Source: an uncultured Opitutia bacterium (GTDB lineage Bacteria > Verrucomicrobiota > Verrucomicrobiia > Opitutales > Opitutaceae). From it: a DNA stretch of 64,000 bases. The translations under genes were made by a program, and so were the position numbers. The DNA is taken from the NCBI GenBank assembly GCA_903862955.1, contig CAIPAH010000025.1, forward strand, positions 17,809-81,808, in the 5' to 3' direction. Of this stretch, positions 63,226 through 64,000 are shown in pieces; the first letter of the stretch is position 1; the number at the start of each line of letters is the position of its first letter. The notes below the pieces were generated by a model, which was given only the letters and a program-made list of their open reading frames with translations, made no database searches and had not been told where the DNA came from.

Positions 63226-64000
63226 ATGAGCGATTCCCCCACCCCCACGCCCGGCAATCCGTCGGACGTCGCCCAAAAATATGACGCCGAGCTTGCCAAT
63301 CCCCCGGCAGCCAGCGCCCTCAAGCCGGCCACTGCCGCCGAACTGAAGGCCGGTGCCGCCGAGCGCGCCACGCAGCGTCCGCTGCTGCAGAAGATCCTCT
63401 CGGTCTTCAAAAAGGAAAAGGGCTCCTACCGCGAGCTCATCATCAACTCCGAGCCCCTCGAGAAGCGCGTCGCGCTCCTCGTCGACGGCCGCCTCGAGAA
63501 GTTCGAAATCGAGCGCGAGTCCGACAACCGCATGGTCGGCGGCATCTACAAGGGCCGCATCAAGAATCTCGACGCCGGCCTCAAGGCCGCGTTCGTCGAC
63601 ATCGGCTACACCAAGAACGCCTTCCTGCACTACTGGGACATGCTCCCCGCCGCCGCCGACTCGTCCGTCGAGGTTGTGCGCGTCAACCGCAAGAAGAACC
63701 TCCCGCCCCGCCCAGCCGAGCCCACCGTCAAGGACATCCCCGGCATGTATCCCCCGGGCACCGACATCGTGATCCAGGTCACCAAGGGCCCCATCGGCAC
63801 CAAGGGCCCGCGCACCACCACCAACCTCTCCATCCCCGGCCGCTACCTCATCCTCACGCCGTTCAGCGACGGCTGCGGCATCTCCCGCAAGATCGAGGAC
63901 CCGCAGGAGCGCAAGCGCCTCAAGACCCTCATCAACGAGCTCACCATCCCCGAGGGCATGGGCGTCATCGTCCGCACCGCCGGCGAGTTGGAGGTTGACC
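63226..64000 (+). CDS. Ribonuclease E/G family protein (3' truncated by window)
   Basis: The frame starts at ATG 63226 and is open to the last base, giving about 258 residues. An N-terminal extension of about 65 residues (Ala/Pro-rich, then [13 protein letters not shown]) precedes the RNase E/G core: [30 protein letters not shown], and the S1 domain [37 protein letters not shown]. Then [34 protein letters not shown] follows, and [11 protein letters not shown] at the edge. The catalytic DNase I-like Mg site lies beyond the window. It cuts single-stranded AU-rich RNA for rRNA maturation and mRNA decay; RNase Y is also encoded in this window. The short start of the frame overlaps the tail of the unshifted rodA reading. 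Confidence 0.93.
   Translation, partial: MSDSPTPTPGNPSDVAQKYDAELANPPAASALKPATAAELKAGAAERATQRPLLQKILSVFKKEKGSYRELIINSEPLEKRVALLVDGRLEKFEIERESDNRMVGGIYKGRIKNLDAGLKAAFVDIGYTKNAFLHYWDMLPAAADSSVEVVRVNRKKNLPPRPAEPTVKDIPGMYPPGTDIVIQVTKGPIGTKGPRTTTNLSIPGRYLILTPFSDGCGISRKIEDPQERKRLKTLINELTIPEGMGVIVRTAGELEVD

Overview
The window is 64 kb of a high-GC (roughly 65-68 % by eye), densely packed Gram-negative chromosome. The best guess for the host is a verrucomicrobium of the Opitutaceae type. This is inferred from three large TonB-dependent receptors, an exosortase/EpsI fusion, AddAB instead of RecBCD, leaders without clear Shine-Dalgarno sites, and many different short palindromic intergenic repeats. There is no rRNA operon, tRNA, CRISPR array, prophage or insertion sequence; the only RNA gene is rnpB.

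Layout. 1-2.6 kb: two unrelated fumarases (class I, cut by the window start, and class II) around a YjbQ-family gene. 2.7-5.3 kb: an ECF sigma factor coupled to a membrane-anchored putative anti-sigma factor, and a trans-polyprenyl diphosphate synthase. 5.4-9.9 kb: the type IV pilus alignment operon pilM-pilN-pilO-(pilP position)-pilQ, all coupled by overlapping stops and starts. 10.5-17 kb: a 33-residue bS22/COX24-like ribosomal protein, addA, addB and rpsT. 17.3-22.9 kb: two TonB-dependent receptors, the second paired with a class A acid phosphatase. 22.9-26 kb: rnpB, a three-gene membrane/methyltransferase unit and a CLC chloride transporter whose 3' end carries a degenerate copy of the rnpB 5' end. 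26-30.9 kb: a signalling operon of LuxR-type response regulator, TonB receptor, YfiR-like protein and CHASE8-like histidine kinase. 31.3-38 kb: MipA/OmpV protein, JmjC-type oxygenase, then an MFS - thioester reductase - ketosynthase - acyl carrier protein mini-cluster and a zinc-ribbon coiled-coil protein. 38.2-47.2 kb: gyrB, gyrA, PTS EIIA, corA, M28 peptidase, HAD phosphatase. 47.4-54.2 kb: ABC-F ATPase, WecG/TagA glycosyltransferase, exonuclease, HisN-type phosphatase, a lower-GC orphan, queF, RNase Y. 54.4-63.1 kb: surface-glycan locus (exosortase, GT4, flippase, GT9, TylF-like methyltransferase, O-antigen ligase) running into a frameshifted rodA. The window ends inside an RNase E/G gene.

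The most unusual points are: the YfiR/CHASE8 module joined to a histidine kinase and a TonB receptor; the small ACP-ketosynthase-reductase-exporter cluster; palindromic elements inserted in frame in the exosortase gene; a terminator-like hairpin inside the signal-peptide codons of a TonB receptor; the rnpB/clc direct repeat; and the one-base lesion in rodA. All calls come from reading the sequence by eye; no database search was run.
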